Positions 35,613-46,965 of a DNA stretch of 64,000 nucleotides are shown here, in pieces. Below the pieces are notes generated by a model. It was not told the DNA's origin, did not search any database, and saw nothing but the letters and a program-made list of their open reading frames with translations. Every line of letters begins with the position of its first letter. The first letter of the stretch is position 1. This DNA is from Pseudomonadales bacterium (GTDB lineage Bacteria; Pseudomonadota; Gammaproteobacteria; Pseudomonadales; Azotimanducaceae). The position numbers were made by a program, and so were the translations under genes. The stretch is taken from positions 1 through 64,000 of the forward strand of contig JAEPOO010000002.1 in the NCBI GenBank assembly GCA_017642855.1. The letters are read 5' to 3'.

Positions 35613-36950
35613 TTACGACAGCGCATCCGCAACTCGCTGTGCAAGGTCTTCTGTCAGGGATGTCACAACCTCGCGATCTTCCCCTTCCACCATGACGCGG
35701 ACCACCGGCTCGGTACCTGAAGGTCGAAGCAAGACACGGCCTTTTCCGGCCAGCTGGCGCTCCGTGGCTTCAACCGCGTCCGCCACACCGGATTGCGACG
35801 AAAGATCGACTTTTTTACCGCAGGATACATTGATCATATGCTGGGGGTATTTCTGCATGCCCTGCTTGAGCTGATTGAGCGATTCGTCTGATCGAGCGAT
35901 CGCTGCGAGTACCTGAAGCGCGGAGATTATGCCATCTCCGGTTGTTGTCATATCCAGGCAGATGAGATGACCGGAACTTTCTCCGCCCAGCCGCCAGCCT
36001 CGTGATAGAAGCTCAGCGAGCACATAGCGATCGCCTACTGATGCCCGGGTGAACGGAACATCCAGTTTTCTGAATGCTTCCTCCAGACCAAAATTGCTCA
36101 TGAGCGTACCAACAACACCACCTTCCAGTTGTCCTGAAGACAGCCGGTCAGCACACATGACGAAAAGCAACTCATCACCATCGACCACTTCACCCGAGCC
36201 ATCGACCATGATCAATCGATCACCATCGCCATCAAGGGCGATACCAAGATCCGAGCCGGATGATTTGACAAGATTTTTCAGTGCATCGGGCTCCGTGGAA
36301 CCGACCTCTCTGTTGATGTTAAAGCCATCAGGATCAACTCCCAGAGTCATCACATCCGCACCTAGTTCGCTAAGAACTTTTGGTGCAATGTGGTAGGTCG
36401 CGCCATGAGCACAATCCAATGCGATCTTCATGCCCTTTAAGTTCAGCTCGTCAGGAAAGCAGCTTTTGCAAAATTCAACGTATCGACCAGCTGCATCACT
36501 GATCCGAGAAACCTTGCCTATCTGGTCGGAGGCAACCATCTGCATATCTGCGTCAAGCTCCGCTTCAATCGCCAGTTCAATTTCATCACCCAGCTTTTCT
36601 CCTTTGCCGGAGAAGAATTTCACACCGTTGTCGAAGTAGGGATTATGCGACGCACTGATCACGATACCGGCACTGGCTTTCATGGTCCGGGTGAGGAACG
36701 CGATCGCCGGTGTCGGCATTGGCCCTAACAAAGAGACGTCAACCCCCGCCGACGCAAGTCCCGCTTCCAGCGCAGACTCAAACATGTATCCGGAAACTCG
36801 AGTGTCTTTACCAATCAGAATCTGGCCCCGACCTGCCTTGGAAAATACTCGCCCAGCGGCCCAGCCAAGTCTCAGCATAAATTCGGCGGTAATCGGGTGT
36901 TCCCCGACCTTTCCCCGAATACCGTCAGTGCCAAAATACTTTTTTTCCAC
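35613..36950 (-). CDS. glmM: Phosphoglucosamine mutase
   Basis: It converts glucosamine-6-phosphate to glucosamine-1-phosphate for peptidoglycan and LPS. The 445-aa protein has the phosphoserine loop [15 protein letters not shown] near residue 100, the metal-binding DGDGDR loop ([13 protein letters not shown]), the sugar-binding GGESSGH and the phosphate-binding [12 protein letters not shown]. It lies 9 bp after folP, the ftsH-folP-glmM order of gammaproteobacteria. Confidence 0.97.
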   Translation of the reverse strand: MEKKYFGTDGIRGKVGEHPITAEFMLRLGWAAGRVFSKAGRGQILIGKDTRVSGYMFESALEAGLASAGVDVSLLGPMPTPAIAFLTRTMKASAGIVISASHNPYFDNGVKFFSGKGEKLGDEIELAIEAELDADMQMVASDQIGKVSRISDAAGRYVEFCKSCFPDELNLKGMKIALDCAHGATYHIAPKVLSELGADVMTLGVDPDGFNINREVGSTEPDALKNLVKSSGSDLGIALDGDGDRLIMVDGSGEVVDGDELLFVMCADRLSSGQLEGGVVGTLMSNFGLEEAFRKLDVPFTRASVGDRYVLAELLSRGWRLGGESSGHLICLDMTTTGDGIISALQVLAAIARSDESLNQLKQGMQKYPQHMINVSCGKKVDLSSQSGVADAVEATERQLAGKGRVLLRPSGTEPVVRVMVEGEDREVVTSLTEDLAQRVADALS

Positions 36951-36959
36951 GATGCCTGC

Positions 36960-37781
36960 TTAGACGACGATTTGTTCTTGTTGAATGGCGCGCCACACTT
37001 TAAGCGCCGCCACGGTCTCTTCCACGTCGTGAACTCTCAGCAACTTCGCGCCACGTCCAACCGCTGCGAGCGCGCCGCTGAGACTGCCGGTCAAACGATC
37101 GTCCACGATTTTTCCAATGGTACTCTTTCTAGAAAGTCCGACCAATAGAGGTAACTCGAAGTCGGAAAAGTGCTCAAGCCGATTGAGCAATGTCAGGTTG
37201 TGTTCCGGGGTTTTGCCAAAGCCAAAACCGATATCCAAGAGGAGTTTGTCTTTTCTAATACCAGCATCGACACATATCGCAATGCGCTCGGCAAAAAACT
37301 CTCGGACCTCTGCCACCACATCTTTATACTCCGGCGCTTCCTGCATCGTTCGGGGCAGCCCTTTCATATGCATCAAACACACCGGCAGACCACTTTTTGC
37401 GGCGGCTTCCAAACTGCCCGCTTCTCTGAGCGCTCTGACATCATTAATCAGATCAACATCTTCATCATGCAGCGCATGCATCACTTCGGGCTTGCTGGTG
37501 TCCACAGAAATGGCGATATCCGAGTCCTTTCGAAGCGCACGCACGACGGGAAGGACGCGTTCAAGTTCTTCCTCAACCGAGACGCTCTCAGCGCCTGGCC
37601 GCGTCGATTCGCCGCCAATGTCAATGAGATCTGCGCCAGCGCGAATCATTTCACGGGCATGGGCGCAGGCGACTTCCCGATTGAGGAAACGGCCGCCATC
37701 TGAAAAAGAATCCGGGGTCACGTTGAGTATCCCCATGACCAGGGGACGGTCTAGCCGCAGCAGTGCTGCAAGTCGAGACAC
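36960..37781 (-). CDS. folP: Dihydropteroate synthase
   Basis: The sulfonamide-target enzyme of folate synthesis, 273 aa. Motifs VMGILNVTPDSFSDGG, DIGGESTRPGA, SVDTSKPEV, LINDV and DIGFGFGKTPEHNL are in the usual order. It stands 8 bp after ftsH. Confidence 0.97.
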   Translation of the reverse strand: MSRLAALLRLDRPLVMGILNVTPDSFSDGGRFLNREVACAHAREMIRAGADLIDIGGESTRPGAESVSVEEELERVLPVVRALRKDSDIAISVDTSKPEVMHALHDEDVDLINDVRALREAGSLEAAAKSGLPVCLMHMKGLPRTMQEAPEYKDVVAEVREFFAERIAICVDAGIRKDKLLLDIGFGFGKTPEHNLTLLNRLEHFSDFELPLLVGLSRKSTIGKIVDDRLTGSLSGALAAVGRGAKLLRVHDVEETVAALKVWRAIQQEQIVV

Positions 37782-37789
37782 CGCAGAAC

Positions 37790-39748
37790 CTAGTGATCCG
37801 GAGCCGGATCACCTCCGCCAGAGAATCCAGCCTGAGTATCGGCGTCATCACTCTTGATGGCGTTCTCTTCGTCACTCACATTTTTTGCATCAGGCGGAGT
37901 ACCCGGATCCGTATCGTCCCAATGTTCGGGAGGACTGGGTTTTCGCCCTTCCATGATGTCCACGATCTGCCTACGATCGATCGTTTCGTACTCAAGCAGT
38001 GCCTCAGCCATCACGTCCAGCTTGTCACGGTTCTCTTCAAGCAAACGTTTCGCCGTTGAATAGCAATCGTCAATAATCGATCTGACTTCTTCATCAATCT
38101 TCTTCGCGGTTTCACCCGACACCTGAGAACGCGACGCACCAGCAGACATACCGAGGAACACTTCCTCATCTTCTTCATCGTACATCAAGGGGCCTAACTC
38201 CTCAGACAATCCCCATTTGGTCACCATGGCTCGAGCCATCTTCGTCGCCCTCTCAATGTCGTTAGACGCTCCTGTGGTGATGCCATCAGGTCCAAGGGTG
38301 AGTTCTTCTGCGATTCGCCCACCAAACAGTGAACAAATCTGGCTGTGGATGGAACGCTTACTCATGGAATAGCGATCTTCTTCCGGGAGAAACATGGTGA
38401 CACCCAAGGCGCGGCCCCGAGGAATGATCGAGACCTTGTAACTGGGATCATGCTCAGGCACCAGATAACCAACAATACAGTGCCCAGCTTCGTGGTAGGC
38501 CGTATTCGACTTCTCTTTTTCTGACATCACCATGGACTTACGCTCAGCGCCCATCATGATTTTGTCTTTCGCCTGCTCGAACTGCCCCATCGTGACCGTG
38601 CGCTTGTCCTGACGCGCTGCAAACAAGGCGGCTTCATTAACCAGGTTCGCGAGGTCTGCGCCGGAGAATCCTGGTGTGCCCCGAGCGATAACCGCCGCAT
38701 CGACATCTGTACCCAGAGGCACTTTGCGCATGTGCACTTTAAGGATCTGCTCGCGACCGCGAATATCGGGGAGCGGGACCACCACCTGGCGGTCAAAACG
38801 ACCGGGACGCAATAACGCTGGGTCGAGCACGTCGGGACGGTTCGTCGATGCAATAACGATAATGCCTTCATTGCCATCAAAACCATCCATCTCAACCAGC
38901 AACTGGTTGAGCGTCTGTTCACGTTCGTCGTGACCACCACCCAGACCAGCGCCACGATGACGACCGACGGCATCAATCTCGTCGATGAAGATAATGCAAG
39001 GCGTCTGCTTCTTTGCCTGTTCGAACATGTCGCGAACCCTTGAAGCACCAACACCCACGAACATCTCCACGAAGTCCGATCCGGAGATACTGAAGAACGG
39101 CACCTTCGCTTCGCCGGCAATCGCCTTGGCGAGCAGGGTCTTACCCGTGCCAGGCTGACCCACCATTAAGATACCGCGGGGAATTTTGCCGCCCAGCTTC
39201 TGGAACTTGCTGGGATCCTGAAGGAATTCCACCAGCTCCTGGACATCTTCTTTCGCTTCATCAACCCCCGCAACGTCTGCGAATGTTGTCTTGATCTGAT
39301 CTTCACCAAGCAGCTTGGCTTTGCTCTTACCAAACGTCAGAGGACCGCCTCGGCCGCCGCCACCGCCCTGCATCTGGCGCATGAAAAACATAAACACCGC
39401 AATAATGACCAGGATCGGGAAACTGGCAACGAGTAACTGAGTCCAGATGCTCTGCTGCTCTGGTCGGTTACCCTTGAATTCAACATTGTGGTCAAGCAGA
39501 TCACCGATCAACGCGCTGTCCGTCACTTGTGGTTGTATCGTCTCGAACGGCTGGCCGTCATAGCGCTCGCCGCGAATGGTCAAACCATCCACTTCCACGT
39601 TACGCACCTGGTTCTGGTTCACCAGTTCCAGGAACGCTGAATAATCGATTTCCTGTGTTTCCGGCCGAACATTAAAGTTCTGAAAAACCGTCAGCAGCAC
39701 TGCTGCAATGATCAGCCAGAGCAGCAGATTTTTACCCATGTCATTCAT
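37790..39748 (-). CDS. ftsH: ATP-dependent zinc metalloprotease FtsH
   Basis: A membrane-anchored AAA+ protease of 652 aa that degrades LpxC, sigma-32 and damaged membrane proteins. It has two membrane helices (residues 5-21 and about 105-125), Walker A GQPGTGKT near 199, Walker [12 protein letters not shown], the SRH region and the zinc site HEAGH near 419 with a distal Asp. The first of two near ATGs (39746-39748) is chosen because it follows GAGGAAAGAG. A TATAAT on the minus strand (forward ATTATA, 39800-39805), 50 bp upstream, is a possible -10, but its -35 is weak. rlmE lies 93 bp upstream. Confidence 0.97.
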   Translation of the reverse strand: MNDMGKNLLLWLIIAAVLLTVFQNFNVRPETQEIDYSAFLELVNQNQVRNVEVDGLTIRGERYDGQPFETIQPQVTDSALIGDLLDHNVEFKGNRPEQQSIWTQLLVASFPILVIIAVFMFFMRQMQGGGGGRGGPLTFGKSKAKLLGEDQIKTTFADVAGVDEAKEDVQELVEFLQDPSKFQKLGGKIPRGILMVGQPGTGKTLLAKAIAGEAKVPFFSISGSDFVEMFVGVGASRVRDMFEQAKKQTPCIIFIDEIDAVGRHRGAGLGGGHDEREQTLNQLLVEMDGFDGNEGIIVIASTNRPDVLDPALLRPGRFDRQVVVPLPDIRGREQILKVHMRKVPLGTDVDAAVIARGTPGFSGADLANLVNEAALFAARQDKRTVTMGQFEQAKDKIMMGAERKSMVMSEKEKSNTAYHEAGHCIVGYLVPEHDPSYKVSIIPRGRALGVTMFLPEEDRYSMSKRSIHSQICSLFGGRIAEELTLGPDGITTGASNDIERATKMARAMVTKWGLSEELGPLMYDEEDEEVFLGMSAGASRSQVSGETAKKIDEEVRSIIDDCYSTAKRLLEENRDKLDVMAEALLEYETIDRRQIVDIMEGRKPSPPEHWDDTDPGTPPDAKNVSDEENAIKSDDADTQAGFSGGGDPAPDH

Positions 39749-39841
39749 TCTCTTTCCTCAGATGCCGGTAGCCCTCGGGCAACGCCGGCGGAACCTCTCA
39801 TTATACTTCTACGCCTGTTCCATATCATTCGACCATTTTTC

Positions 39842-40471
39842 TCAGGCTAAACTTCCCTTGAACGAGCGGCCCAGCAAATATATTTCGCGGGACTTTCCAC
39901 GAGAAGCTTTCGGCTTCACATTGCTTAACTGCTTGAATTCGTTGCGAATTGTCGCTCGAAGGCCATCAATGCCCTCCCCTTCGAAGCACTTCGCCAGGAA
40001 GGTGCCGCCGGGCCTTAGCACTTCAGCGGCGAAATGCACTGCCAGCTCGACCAGGTACATAGACCTCGGCTGATCGATGTCTTTCATCCCACTTAGATTG
40101 GGGGCCATGTCGGAAATTACAAGGTCTACCTGACGTTCTTCCAGCGCTTCCATGAGCTGTCTAAGAACGGCATCTTCCGTGAAGTCTCCCTGAATGAACG
40201 TGCAATCCGACAGAGGCTCAATAGCCAGCAAATCCAGCCCCACCACAAAACCTGAGTCACCGACGGTTTTCCTCGCTACCTGCATCCAGCCACCTGGCGC
40301 AGCACCCAGGTCCACGACAACCGAACCAGGTTTCAGAATTTGATACTTCTCCTGAATTTCCAGCAACTTATAAACCGCCCGGGAACGAAAACCTTCCCGT
40401 CTTGCGCGCTGAACGTATTCATCATTTTCATGATCATTGAGCCAACGAGCGCTGGATTTAGATTTCTTCAT
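39842..40471 (-). CDS. rlmE: 23S rRNA 2'-O-ribose U2552 methyltransferase
   Basis: A heat-shock-linked SAM-dependent methyltransferase, 209 aa. The SAM motif VVDLGAAPGGWMQVA and the K-D-K-E catalytic set (AVYKLLEI, SDMAPN, LAKCFEGEG, SREIYLLG) are all visible. It is divergent from yhbY with 63 bp between them and precedes ftsH, as in E. coli. Confidence 0.97.
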   Translation of the reverse strand: MKKSKSSARWLNDHENDEYVQRARREGFRSRAVYKLLEIQEKYQILKPGSVVVDLGAAPGGWMQVARKTVGDSGFVVGLDLLAIEPLSDCTFIQGDFTEDAVLRQLMEALEERQVDLVISDMAPNLSGMKDIDQPRSMYLVELAVHFAAEVLRPGGTFLAKCFEGEGIDGLRATIRNEFKQLSNVKPKASRGKSREIYLLGRSFKGSLA

Positions 40472-40534
40472 AGTCGGAGTATCGCAAACTGGAGGCGGTG
40501 TGGGTACAATCGCGCCCCTCTTTCAGGACACCCT

Positions 40535-40840
40535 ATGAACCAGAAACTCAAGAAAAAGCTTCGTGCGATTGGCCATGAACTGAAACCCGTCGTCACTATT
40601 GCCGGTAACGGACTCTCGGAAAACGTCGTGGCCGAGCTGAATCGCGCTTTGGACGATCACGAACTGATCAAGATCAAGATCGTCGGTAATCGTGAAGAAA
40701 GGGTCGAGGTCATTGAGCAATTGAGTGCAATGGACTCAACCGATATCGTACAGACCATCGGAGGCGTTGCACTGCTCTACCGCCCATCCAGAGAGCCGAA
40801 ACCAGGACTCTCTAACATTCTGAGATCCAACATCCTGTAA
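40535..40840 (+). CDS. yhbY: CRM-domain ribosome assembly protein YhbY
   Basis: A small (101 aa) RNA-binding protein that associates with pre-50S particles. The CRM signature is present: KKKLRAIGHELKPVVTIAGNGLSENVVAELNRALDDHELIKIKI (key GHELKPVV and G-N-G-L). The ATG at 40535 is the family start; an upstream open frame is only the shadow of rlmE. It is the only plus-strand gene between 25 and 52 kb. Confidence 0.95.
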   Translation: MNQKLKKKLRAIGHELKPVVTIAGNGLSENVVAELNRALDDHELIKIKIVGNREERVEVIEQLSAMDSTDIVQTIGGVALLYRPSREPKPGLSNILRSNIL

Positions 40841-40934
40841 AGGGACTTCAGATGGAAAAGCGTCCAGCGTGACTTGTCGATAGGTTGTGGTGCCTGTATC
40901 CGCTCCGCAGCAACCGCCGTCAGCGAGACCTCTA

Positions 40935-41411
40935 CTAAATATGTTTGACGGCGCAGATCTCGTACTCGACATCTCCGTTAGGCGTCTTTACCACCACGAC
41001 GTCATCCACCTCTTTACCGATCAATGCTCTGGCAATCGGTGAGTACACGGAAATTTTGCTGAGCTTAATGTCTGACTCATCATCACCGACGATCTGGTAG
41101 GTGATTTCTTCGTCTGTCTCCAGATTCATCAATTCGACCGTCGTGCCAAAAATGACTTTGCCACTCTCAGGAATCTGCGTGACGTCAATGACCTGGGCGT
41201 TAGAAAGTTTGCCTTCGATCTCTGCAATTCGACCTTCGATAAACCCCTGCTCTTCCTTCGCATACTGATATTCCGCATTCTCTCGAAGATCTCCCTGCGC
41301 ACGCGCCTCTGCAATGGCTTGCACAATTCTCGGTCGCTCCTGACCTTTTAACTTATCCAGTTCTTCGCGAAGCATATTTTCGCCACTGGCTGTCATTGGG
41401 ATCTTGTCCAT
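40935..41411 (-). CDS. greA: Transcription elongation factor GreA
   Basis: It rescues backtracked RNA polymerase by stimulating transcript cleavage; 158 aa. The coiled coil carries the catalytic acidic tip GDLRENAEY at about residues 40-48, and the C-terminal FKBP-like domain contains [18 protein letters not shown]. It stands downstream of carB, with a 23-bp repeat array in the 190-bp spacer. Confidence 0.97.
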   Translation of the reverse strand: MDKIPMTASGENMLREELDKLKGQERPRIVQAIAEARAQGDLRENAEYQYAKEEQGFIEGRIAEIEGKLSNAQVIDVTQIPESGKVIFGTTVELMNLETDEEITYQIVGDDESDIKLSKISVYSPIARALIGKEVDDVVVVKTPNGDVEYEICAVKHI

Positions 41412-41474
41412 AACGGCATATCAATTATCGATGAAGGGTTAGTGTCTACTTTTGTTGCCCGCTTTTCTAGGCCT

Positions 41475-41622
41475 TCTGAAGGCGCTTTATGCTTTCCTCT
41501 GAGGGCGCTTTGTGCTTTCCGCTAAAGGCGCTTTATGGCTTCCGCTGAAGGCGCTTTATGGCTTCCGCTAAAGGCGCTTTATGGCTTCCGCTGAAGGCGC
41601 TTTATGGCTTCCGCTGAAGGCT
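41475..41622. repeat. 23-bp tandem repeats entering the carB 3' end
   Basis: Seven units with exact 23-bp spacing; the GGCGCT core starts at 41481, 41504, 41527, 41550, 41573 and 41596, with a degenerate seventh at 41619. The plus-strand unit combines CCGCTGAAGGCGCTTT with ATGGCTT. The last two units lie inside carB, whose terminal codons Leu-Gln-Arg-Lys-Pro-stop are repeat sequence. Units differ at one or two positions (TGA/TAA before AGGCGC). Confidence 0.95.
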
Positions 41623-44600
41623 CTGCAACGAGTGCACGGTTTTGTCTTCGCCGTGGTTCAGTGCCGCTACGCTGGCACGACCACCTGCCATCGTGGTGGT
41701 GTAACAGACCTTGTTCTGCAGCGCGGTGCGTCGAATCATGAATGAATCAGCAATCGCCTGCTTACCTTCAGTGGTGTTCACAATAAAGTCCACTTCCTGG
41801 TTCTTCAACATATCGACAATGTGGGGACGACCTTCAAGCACCTTGTTCACGACCTGCACTTCCAACCCAGCTTCCTCGATTACTCTCGCGCTCCCTCGAG
41901 TTGCGACAACCGCAAAACCGAGATCAATCAGACCTTTCGCAATCTCAGGCAGCTGATCTTTGTCTGCGTCCCGAACACTCAAAAACGCGCGCCCTGTTGC
42001 GGGAATTGTATCGCTGGCTGCGGTTTGGGCTTTGCCATAGGCTTCGGCAAAACTCATGCCGACACCCATGACCTCTCCTGTAGATTTCATTTCCGGACCG
42101 AGGATTGGGTCAACGCCAGGAAACTTTCCAAACGGGAAAACTGCTTCTTTGACGCTGAAGTAATTGGGCACAATTTCTTCGGTGAACCCCTGTTCTTGAA
42201 GGCTAATGCCAACCATGCATCGAGCCGCAACTTTCGCCAGGCTGAGACCAATACACTTGGAAACAAAGGGTACGGTTCGTGAAGCACGTGGGTTTACTTC
42301 AAGAACGAAAATGTCCTCTCCCTGCACCGCAAGCTGTACATTCATCAAACCGATGACACCAAGCTCCTTTGCCATTTGCTTGACCTGCTCTCGCATTTTC
42401 GCCTGCAGATCATCTGAAAGACTGTAAGGCGGCAATGAACATGCCGAGTCACCCGAATGAATACCCGCCTGTTCGATGTGCTGCATAACGGAACCGATCA
42501 CCACTGTTTTGCCATCTGAAACAGCATCGATATCAACTTCGATCGTCTGGTCAAGGAATCTGTCCAACAAGATTGGCGAATCTTCTGAGACTTCTACGGC
42601 TTCACGCATGTAAGACTTGAGTTCATCCTGACCATAAACGATTTCCATCGCCCGGCCGCCCAGAACGTAGGAAGGTCTCACGACGAGAGGGAAGCCAATT
42701 TCTTCGGCAGCCTGATGCGCTTCTTCCTGGGTTTTCACCGTTCGATTCGGTGGCTGGAGCAGTGACAGCTTCTCAATCAGTTGCTGGAAGCGTTCACGGT
42801 CCTCGGCCTCATCAATCGCATCCGGCGGCGTTCCGATAATGGGAACACCCGCAGCTTCAAGCTGGTTAGCAAGCTTAAGTGGTGTCTGGCCACCGAACTG
42901 AACAATCACCCCTTTTGGCTTTTCAAGGTCAACCACCGCCATGACATCTTCAAAGGTCAGCGGTTCAAAATACAGACGATCAGACGTATCGTAGTCTGTC
43001 GATACTGTTTCAGGGTTACAGTTGATCATGATGGCTTCATAGCCATCCGCTTTCATCGCAAGCGCTGCATGCACACAGCAATAGTCAAACTCGATACCCT
43101 GGCCAATTCGATTCGGGCCGCCGCCAAGGACGATGATCTTCTCACGATCACTCGGGAAGGCTTCACACTCATCTTCATAGGTTGAATACATGTAAGCCGT
43201 GGAAGAGGCGAATTCAGCGGCACAGGTGTCCACTCGCCGGTAAACCGGCTTCACGTCTAACTGAAGACGAAGTGCTCGGATATCAGACTCATTAACCTGC
43301 ATCAGTGTCGCCAGTCTCGAATCTGAGAATCCTTTTTGCTTCAGTCGGAACAGCTCATCACGGCCCATCGAATCCAGGGAACGACCTTCTACCTTTTGTT
43401 CCCAGAGAATCAGGTCCTGCAATTGAACCAGGAACCAGGGATCCATACCCGTGAGTTCTCGAACCTCTTCAAGCTCGAAACCTTGCCTCAGCGCGTCTGC
43501 CACGTAGCGAAGGCGTTCAGCGGTGGGCACTCGGAGTTCCTTACGTAGGATGCTCTGCCATTCCGTTTCACTGGTATCAAGAATCGGCGTCAAACCATCA
43601 ATGCCGATTTCCATCCCACGCAGAGCCTTTTGCAGGGACTCCTGGAAGGTTCGACCGATCGCCATCACTTCGCCGACCGATTTCATTTGAGTGGTCAGAA
43701 CGTTTTCTGCCTGCGGGAACTTCTCAAAGGTAAACCGTGGAATCTTAGTTACGATATAGTCGATGGAAGGTTCAAACGACGCTGGTGTTACGCCACCTGT
43801 GATTTCGTTGGCGAGTTCATCCAGCGTATAACCAATGGCCAGTTTCGCAGCGACCTTCGCGATGGGAAACCCCGTCGCTTTTGATGCAAGCGCGGAGGAT
43901 CGTGACACCCGCGGATTCATCTCGATCACAACGAGGCGACCGGTCTCCGGATGAACCGCAAACTGTACATTGGAACCACCGGTTTCAACGCCAATCTCAC
44001 GCAACACCTCCAGGGAGGCATTGCGCATAATCTGGTATTCCTTGTCTGTCAGCGTCTGCGCCGGCGCAATCGTGATGGAATCACCGGTATGCACACCCAT
44101 CGGATCAAGGTTCTCAATGGAACATACGATGATGCAGTTGTCGTTCTTGTCACGAACCACCTCCATCTCGTATTCCTTCCAACCAAGCAACGATTCGTCA
44201 ATCAAAAGCTCATTCGTTGGGGAAAGATCCAGACCACGAAGACAGATCTCTTCGAAGTCTTCCTGGTTGTAAGCAATACCGCCACCAGAGCCACCCAGGG
44301 TGAAGGAGGGTCGGATAACACAGGGGTATCCGAGCTGAGCCTGAACCTGCTTTGCTTCTTCTAACGAGTGTGCAATGGCGCTTTTCGGTGTTTCAAGCCC
44401 AATGGACTTCATCGCCACATCAAATTGCTGACGATCTTCTGCCTTGTCGATGGCTTCTTTCGTGGCACCGATCAACTCGACGTTGTACTTTTCAAGGATG
44501 CCTTCGCGTGCCAGGTCGAGCGCACAGTTGAGACCTGTCTGACCACCCATGGTTGGCAAAATAGCGTCGGGGCGTTCTTTTGCAATGATGTTCTCAACAT

Positions 44601-44817
44601 GCTGCCAGTGAACCGGCTCAATGTAAGTGGCATCCGCCATTTCCGGGTCCGTCATGATGGTCGCCGGGTTTGAGTTGACAAGAATGACCCGATAACCCTC
44701 TTCCCGAAGCGCCTTACATGCCTGAGCGCCGGAGTAATCGAACTCGCAGGCCTGTCCGATCACGATCGGACCAGCACCAATGATCAAGATGCTTTCCAAG
44801 TCCGTTCGTTTAGGCAT
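41602..44817 (-). CDS. carB: Carbamoyl-phosphate synthase large subunit
   Basis: The synthetase subunit, 1071 aa, with two ATP-grasp halves (HPDAIL-type wording [18 protein letters not shown] in the first and [19 protein letters not shown] in the second), the oligomerization domain and a C-terminal MGS allosteric domain ([30 protein letters not shown]). It begins [30 protein letters not shown], the family start, and overlaps carA by 8 bp. Glutamine-derived ammonia from CarA is used for arginine and pyrimidine synthesis. Its last five residues are encoded by a tandem repeat. Confidence 0.98.
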   Translation of the reverse strand: MPKRTDLESILIIGAGPIVIGQACEFDYSGAQACKALREEGYRVILVNSNPATIMTDPEMADATYIEPVHWQHVENIIAKERPDAILPTMGGQTGLNCALDLAREGILEKYNVELIGATKEAIDKAEDRQQFDVAMKSIGLETPKSAIAHSLEEAKQVQAQLGYPCVIRPSFTLGGSGGGIAYNQEDFEEICLRGLDLSPTNELLIDESLLGWKEYEMEVVRDKNDNCIIVCSIENLDPMGVHTGDSITIAPAQTLTDKEYQIMRNASLEVLREIGVETGGSNVQFAVHPETGRLVVIEMNPRVSRSSALASKATGFPIAKVAAKLAIGYTLDELANEITGGVTPASFEPSIDYIVTKIPRFTFEKFPQAENVLTTQMKSVGEVMAIGRTFQESLQKALRGMEIGIDGLTPILDTSETEWQSILRKELRVPTAERLRYVADALRQGFELEEVRELTGMDPWFLVQLQDLILWEQKVEGRSLDSMGRDELFRLKQKGFSDSRLATLMQVNESDIRALRLQLDVKPVYRRVDTCAAEFASSTAYMYSTYEDECEAFPSDREKIIVLGGGPNRIGQGIEFDYCCVHAALAMKADGYEAIMINCNPETVSTDYDTSDRLYFEPLTFEDVMAVVDLEKPKGVIVQFGGQTPLKLANQLEAAGVPIIGTPPDAIDEAEDRERFQQLIEKLSLLQPPNRTVKTQEEAHQAAEEIGFPLVVRPSYVLGGRAMEIVYGQDELKSYMREAVEVSEDSPILLDRFLDQTIEVDIDAVSDGKTVVIGSVMQHIEQAGIHSGDSACSLPPYSLSDDLQAKMREQVKQMAKELGVIGLMNVQLAVQGEDIFVLEVNPRASRTVPFVSKCIGLSLAKVAARCMVGISLQEQGFTEEIVPNYFSVKEAVFPFGKFPGVDPILGPEMKSTGEVMGVGMSFAEAYGKAQTAASDTIPATGRAFLSVRDADKDQLPEIAKGLIDLGFAVVATRGSARVIEEAGLEVQVVNKVLEGRPHIVDMLKNQEVDFIVNTTEGKQAIADSFMIRRTALQNKVCYTTTMAGGRASVAALNHGEDKTVHSLQSLQRKP

Positions 44818-45949
44818 TACGTAACCTCATGAGTTCAATGAAGTGGTCAAACAGGGGGCTCGCATCGTGCGGTCCCGGGCTCGCTTCAGGGTGGCCCTGA
44901 AATCCAAATGCGGGCGCATCGTTCAGATGGATACCCTGGATCGTGTTGTCAAACAGTGATCGATGAGAGATGCGAACATTGTCGGGCAAGGCAGACTCAT
45001 CGATACAGAATCCATGGTTCTGACTGGTAATCAGTACCGTCTCATCTTCCAGATTCTGAACGGGATGGTTCGCTCCGTGATGCCCGTGTCCCATCTTGGT
45101 GGTTTTCATGCCCGCAGCGAGTCCGAGTAGCTGAAGCCCGAGACAGATGCCAAACACAGGGATATTCGTCTTGAGGATCTCCTGGATAGCTGTGATCGCA
45201 TAGTCACAGGGGTCTGGGTCTCCCGGTCCATTTGATAGGAATACCCCATCGGGAGACATCGCAAGCACTTCACTGGCCGGTGTCTGCGCTGGCACCACGG
45301 TGAGCTTGCACCTTCGATCTGTCAGCATGCGCAGAATGTTTCGTTTGACACCAAAGTCATAAGCGACCACATGGAAATCAGCATCGCTGATCGTCGGGTA
45401 TCCCTCGCCAATCACCCAACTGCCTTCCTGCCAGTTATAGGGGTCCGCGGTAGTAACATCTTTGGCCAGATCCATACCTTTAAGACCAGCAAATTCTTTC
45501 GCAGCGGCTACCGCCTTTTCGATGTCCACTTGCGTCAGATCAGGTCCAGCAATGATGGCACCATTCTGGGATCCTTCATCCCTGAGCACTCGCGTCAGCT
45601 TACGAGTGTCAATTTCAGCGATAGCAACGACGTTCTTTGCCTGCAGGTATTCGTCTAAGCCTTGCTCGCTGCGCCAGTTAGAAGCCAGTAAAGGCAGATC
45701 ACGTATGACCAGGCCTGTCGCCCAAACGTTAGTGGATTCTTCGTCTTCCGCATTGGAACCCGTGTTACCGATGTGCGGGTGTGTCAGCGTAACAATCTGT
45801 TTTGCGTAAGAGGGGTCGGTGAGAATTTCCTGATAGCCAGTGATTGAGGTGTTGAAGACAACTTCGCCGGTGGTGAGACCATCAACACCAATAGCAGTGC
45901 CCTCGAAAATTGTGCCGTTCGCGAGTGCAAGTACTGCGCTACTGTTCAA
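44810..45949 (-). CDS. carA: Carbamoyl-phosphate synthase small subunit
   Basis: The class I glutamine amidotransferase subunit, 379 aa. Catalytic Cys is in [16 protein letters not shown], with His and Glu in [16 protein letters not shown]. The N-terminal CPSase_sm domain has [28 protein letters not shown] (key STTGYQE-like motif). It overlaps carB. A terminator separates it from dapB upstream. Confidence 0.98.
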   Translation of the reverse strand: MNSSAVLALANGTIFEGTAIGVDGLTTGEVVFNTSITGYQEILTDPSYAKQIVTLTHPHIGNTGSNAEDEESTNVWATGLVIRDLPLLASNWRSEQGLDEYLQAKNVVAIAEIDTRKLTRVLRDEGSQNGAIIAGPDLTQVDIEKAVAAAKEFAGLKGMDLAKDVTTADPYNWQEGSWVIGEGYPTISDADFHVVAYDFGVKRNILRMLTDRRCKLTVVPAQTPASEVLAMSPDGVFLSNGPGDPDPCDYAITAIQEILKTNIPVFGICLGLQLLGLAAGMKTTKMGHGHHGANHPVQNLEDETVLITSQNHGFCIDESALPDNVRISHRSLFDNTIQGIHLNDAPAFGFQGHPEASPGPHDASPLFDHFIELMRLRNA

Positions 45950-46004
45950 GTGTCAGTCTCCGATTAAAAGTGTTGTTGGGACGTTTTTGTGTAAGTACAG
46001 GTCG

Positions 46005-46041
46005 AAAAAAAACGAGATGGAAGAGGCTTCCATCTCGCTTT
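46005..46041 (-). terminator. Terminator between dapB and carA
   Basis: An 11-bp perfect stem CGAGATGGAAG/CTTCCATCTCG, 3-nt loop, followed on the minus strand by eight Ts. It closes the dnaJ-dapB side, so carAB must have its own promoter in the roughly 55 bp before the carA start; none was clear by eye. Confidence 0.9.
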
Positions 46042-46127
46042 TCATGATTTTTTACACTGGGGTGTCATCCTGAGTGCCGCATTGTAATGGAGCGTCTGTT
46101 TATGGTCCAGTATTCAGCGCCAGATTT

Positions 46128-46946
46128 TCAATTATTGAGACCAAGAACATCACCCATATCAAAGAGTCCCGCTGGCTGGCCGCCTACCCAGGCAGCGGCT
46201 CTTAGGGCGCCCTCAGCAAAATTGGTTCGCGACTGGGCACGGTGCGTAATCTCCAATCTCTCGCCGCCTGCGATAAACATCACTGTGTGCTCACCCACGA
46301 TCTCGCCGCCCCGAATAGCATGGAAACCGATCGTCTCGCGATCCCTTGCGTTGGTTTGTCCGTGCCGACCGTGAACCGCCACCTCGTCGAGATTTCGATG
46401 CAGGCCTCGCGCTACGCGTTCTCCTAAGGTAATCGCGGTGCCGGAAGGCGCGTCTACTTTGTGACGGTGGTGAGATTCAATGATCTCAACATCCACGGTG
46501 TTACCGAAGATTTCTGCGGCCATCTCAACCAATTGAAAAGTCGCATTCACGCCCACACTGTAGTTACTGGCAAATACGATCGGCAGGGATGCGGAAATCT
46601 CATGCAGGCGAGACTGTTCATCAGAGGAAAGACCGGTCGTTCCGATGACCATCGCAGTGCCAGATTGTGCGCAGATCTCCATATTCTTTACGGTCGCTGC
46701 CGCGATCGTAAAGTCGATCAGCACGTCGATTTCTGATGCCCGGGAGGCCAGGTCGTCGACCACTTGAACCCCGGCGCTTCCCACACCCGCACATTCCCCG
46801 GCATCCATGCCAATCGCTGGCATGCCAGGCTGCTCGATCGCTGCGGCAAGCCTCAGGTCTTCCGAGGCCTGAATCAATTCGATCAGGGTTTTGCCCATTT
46901 TTCCGGCCGCGCCAACGACCCCAACTTTCGTTACATTTCCGCTCAT
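46128..46946 (-). CDS. dapB: 4-hydroxy-tetrahydrodipicolinate reductase
   Basis: The second step of the lysine/diaminopimelate pathway; 272 aa. The NAD(P)H loop VGVVGAAGKMGKTL, the catalytic ESHHRHKVDAPSGTA with the His-His and Lys residues, and the C-terminal FAEGALRAAAWVGGQPAGLFDMGDVLGL are complete. It lies 19 bp after dnaJ, as in Pseudomonas. Confidence 0.97.
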   Translation of the reverse strand: MSGNVTKVGVVGAAGKMGKTLIELIQASEDLRLAAAIEQPGMPAIGMDAGECAGVGSAGVQVVDDLASRASEIDVLIDFTIAAATVKNMEICAQSGTAMVIGTTGLSSDEQSRLHEISASLPIVFASNYSVGVNATFQLVEMAAEIFGNTVDVEIIESHHRHKVDAPSGTAITLGERVARGLHRNLDEVAVHGRHGQTNARDRETIGFHAIRGGEIVGEHTVMFIAGGERLEITHRAQSRTNFAEGALRAAAWVGGQPAGLFDMGDVLGLNN

Positions 46947-46965
46947 GGGAGAGATTGTAACGTCT

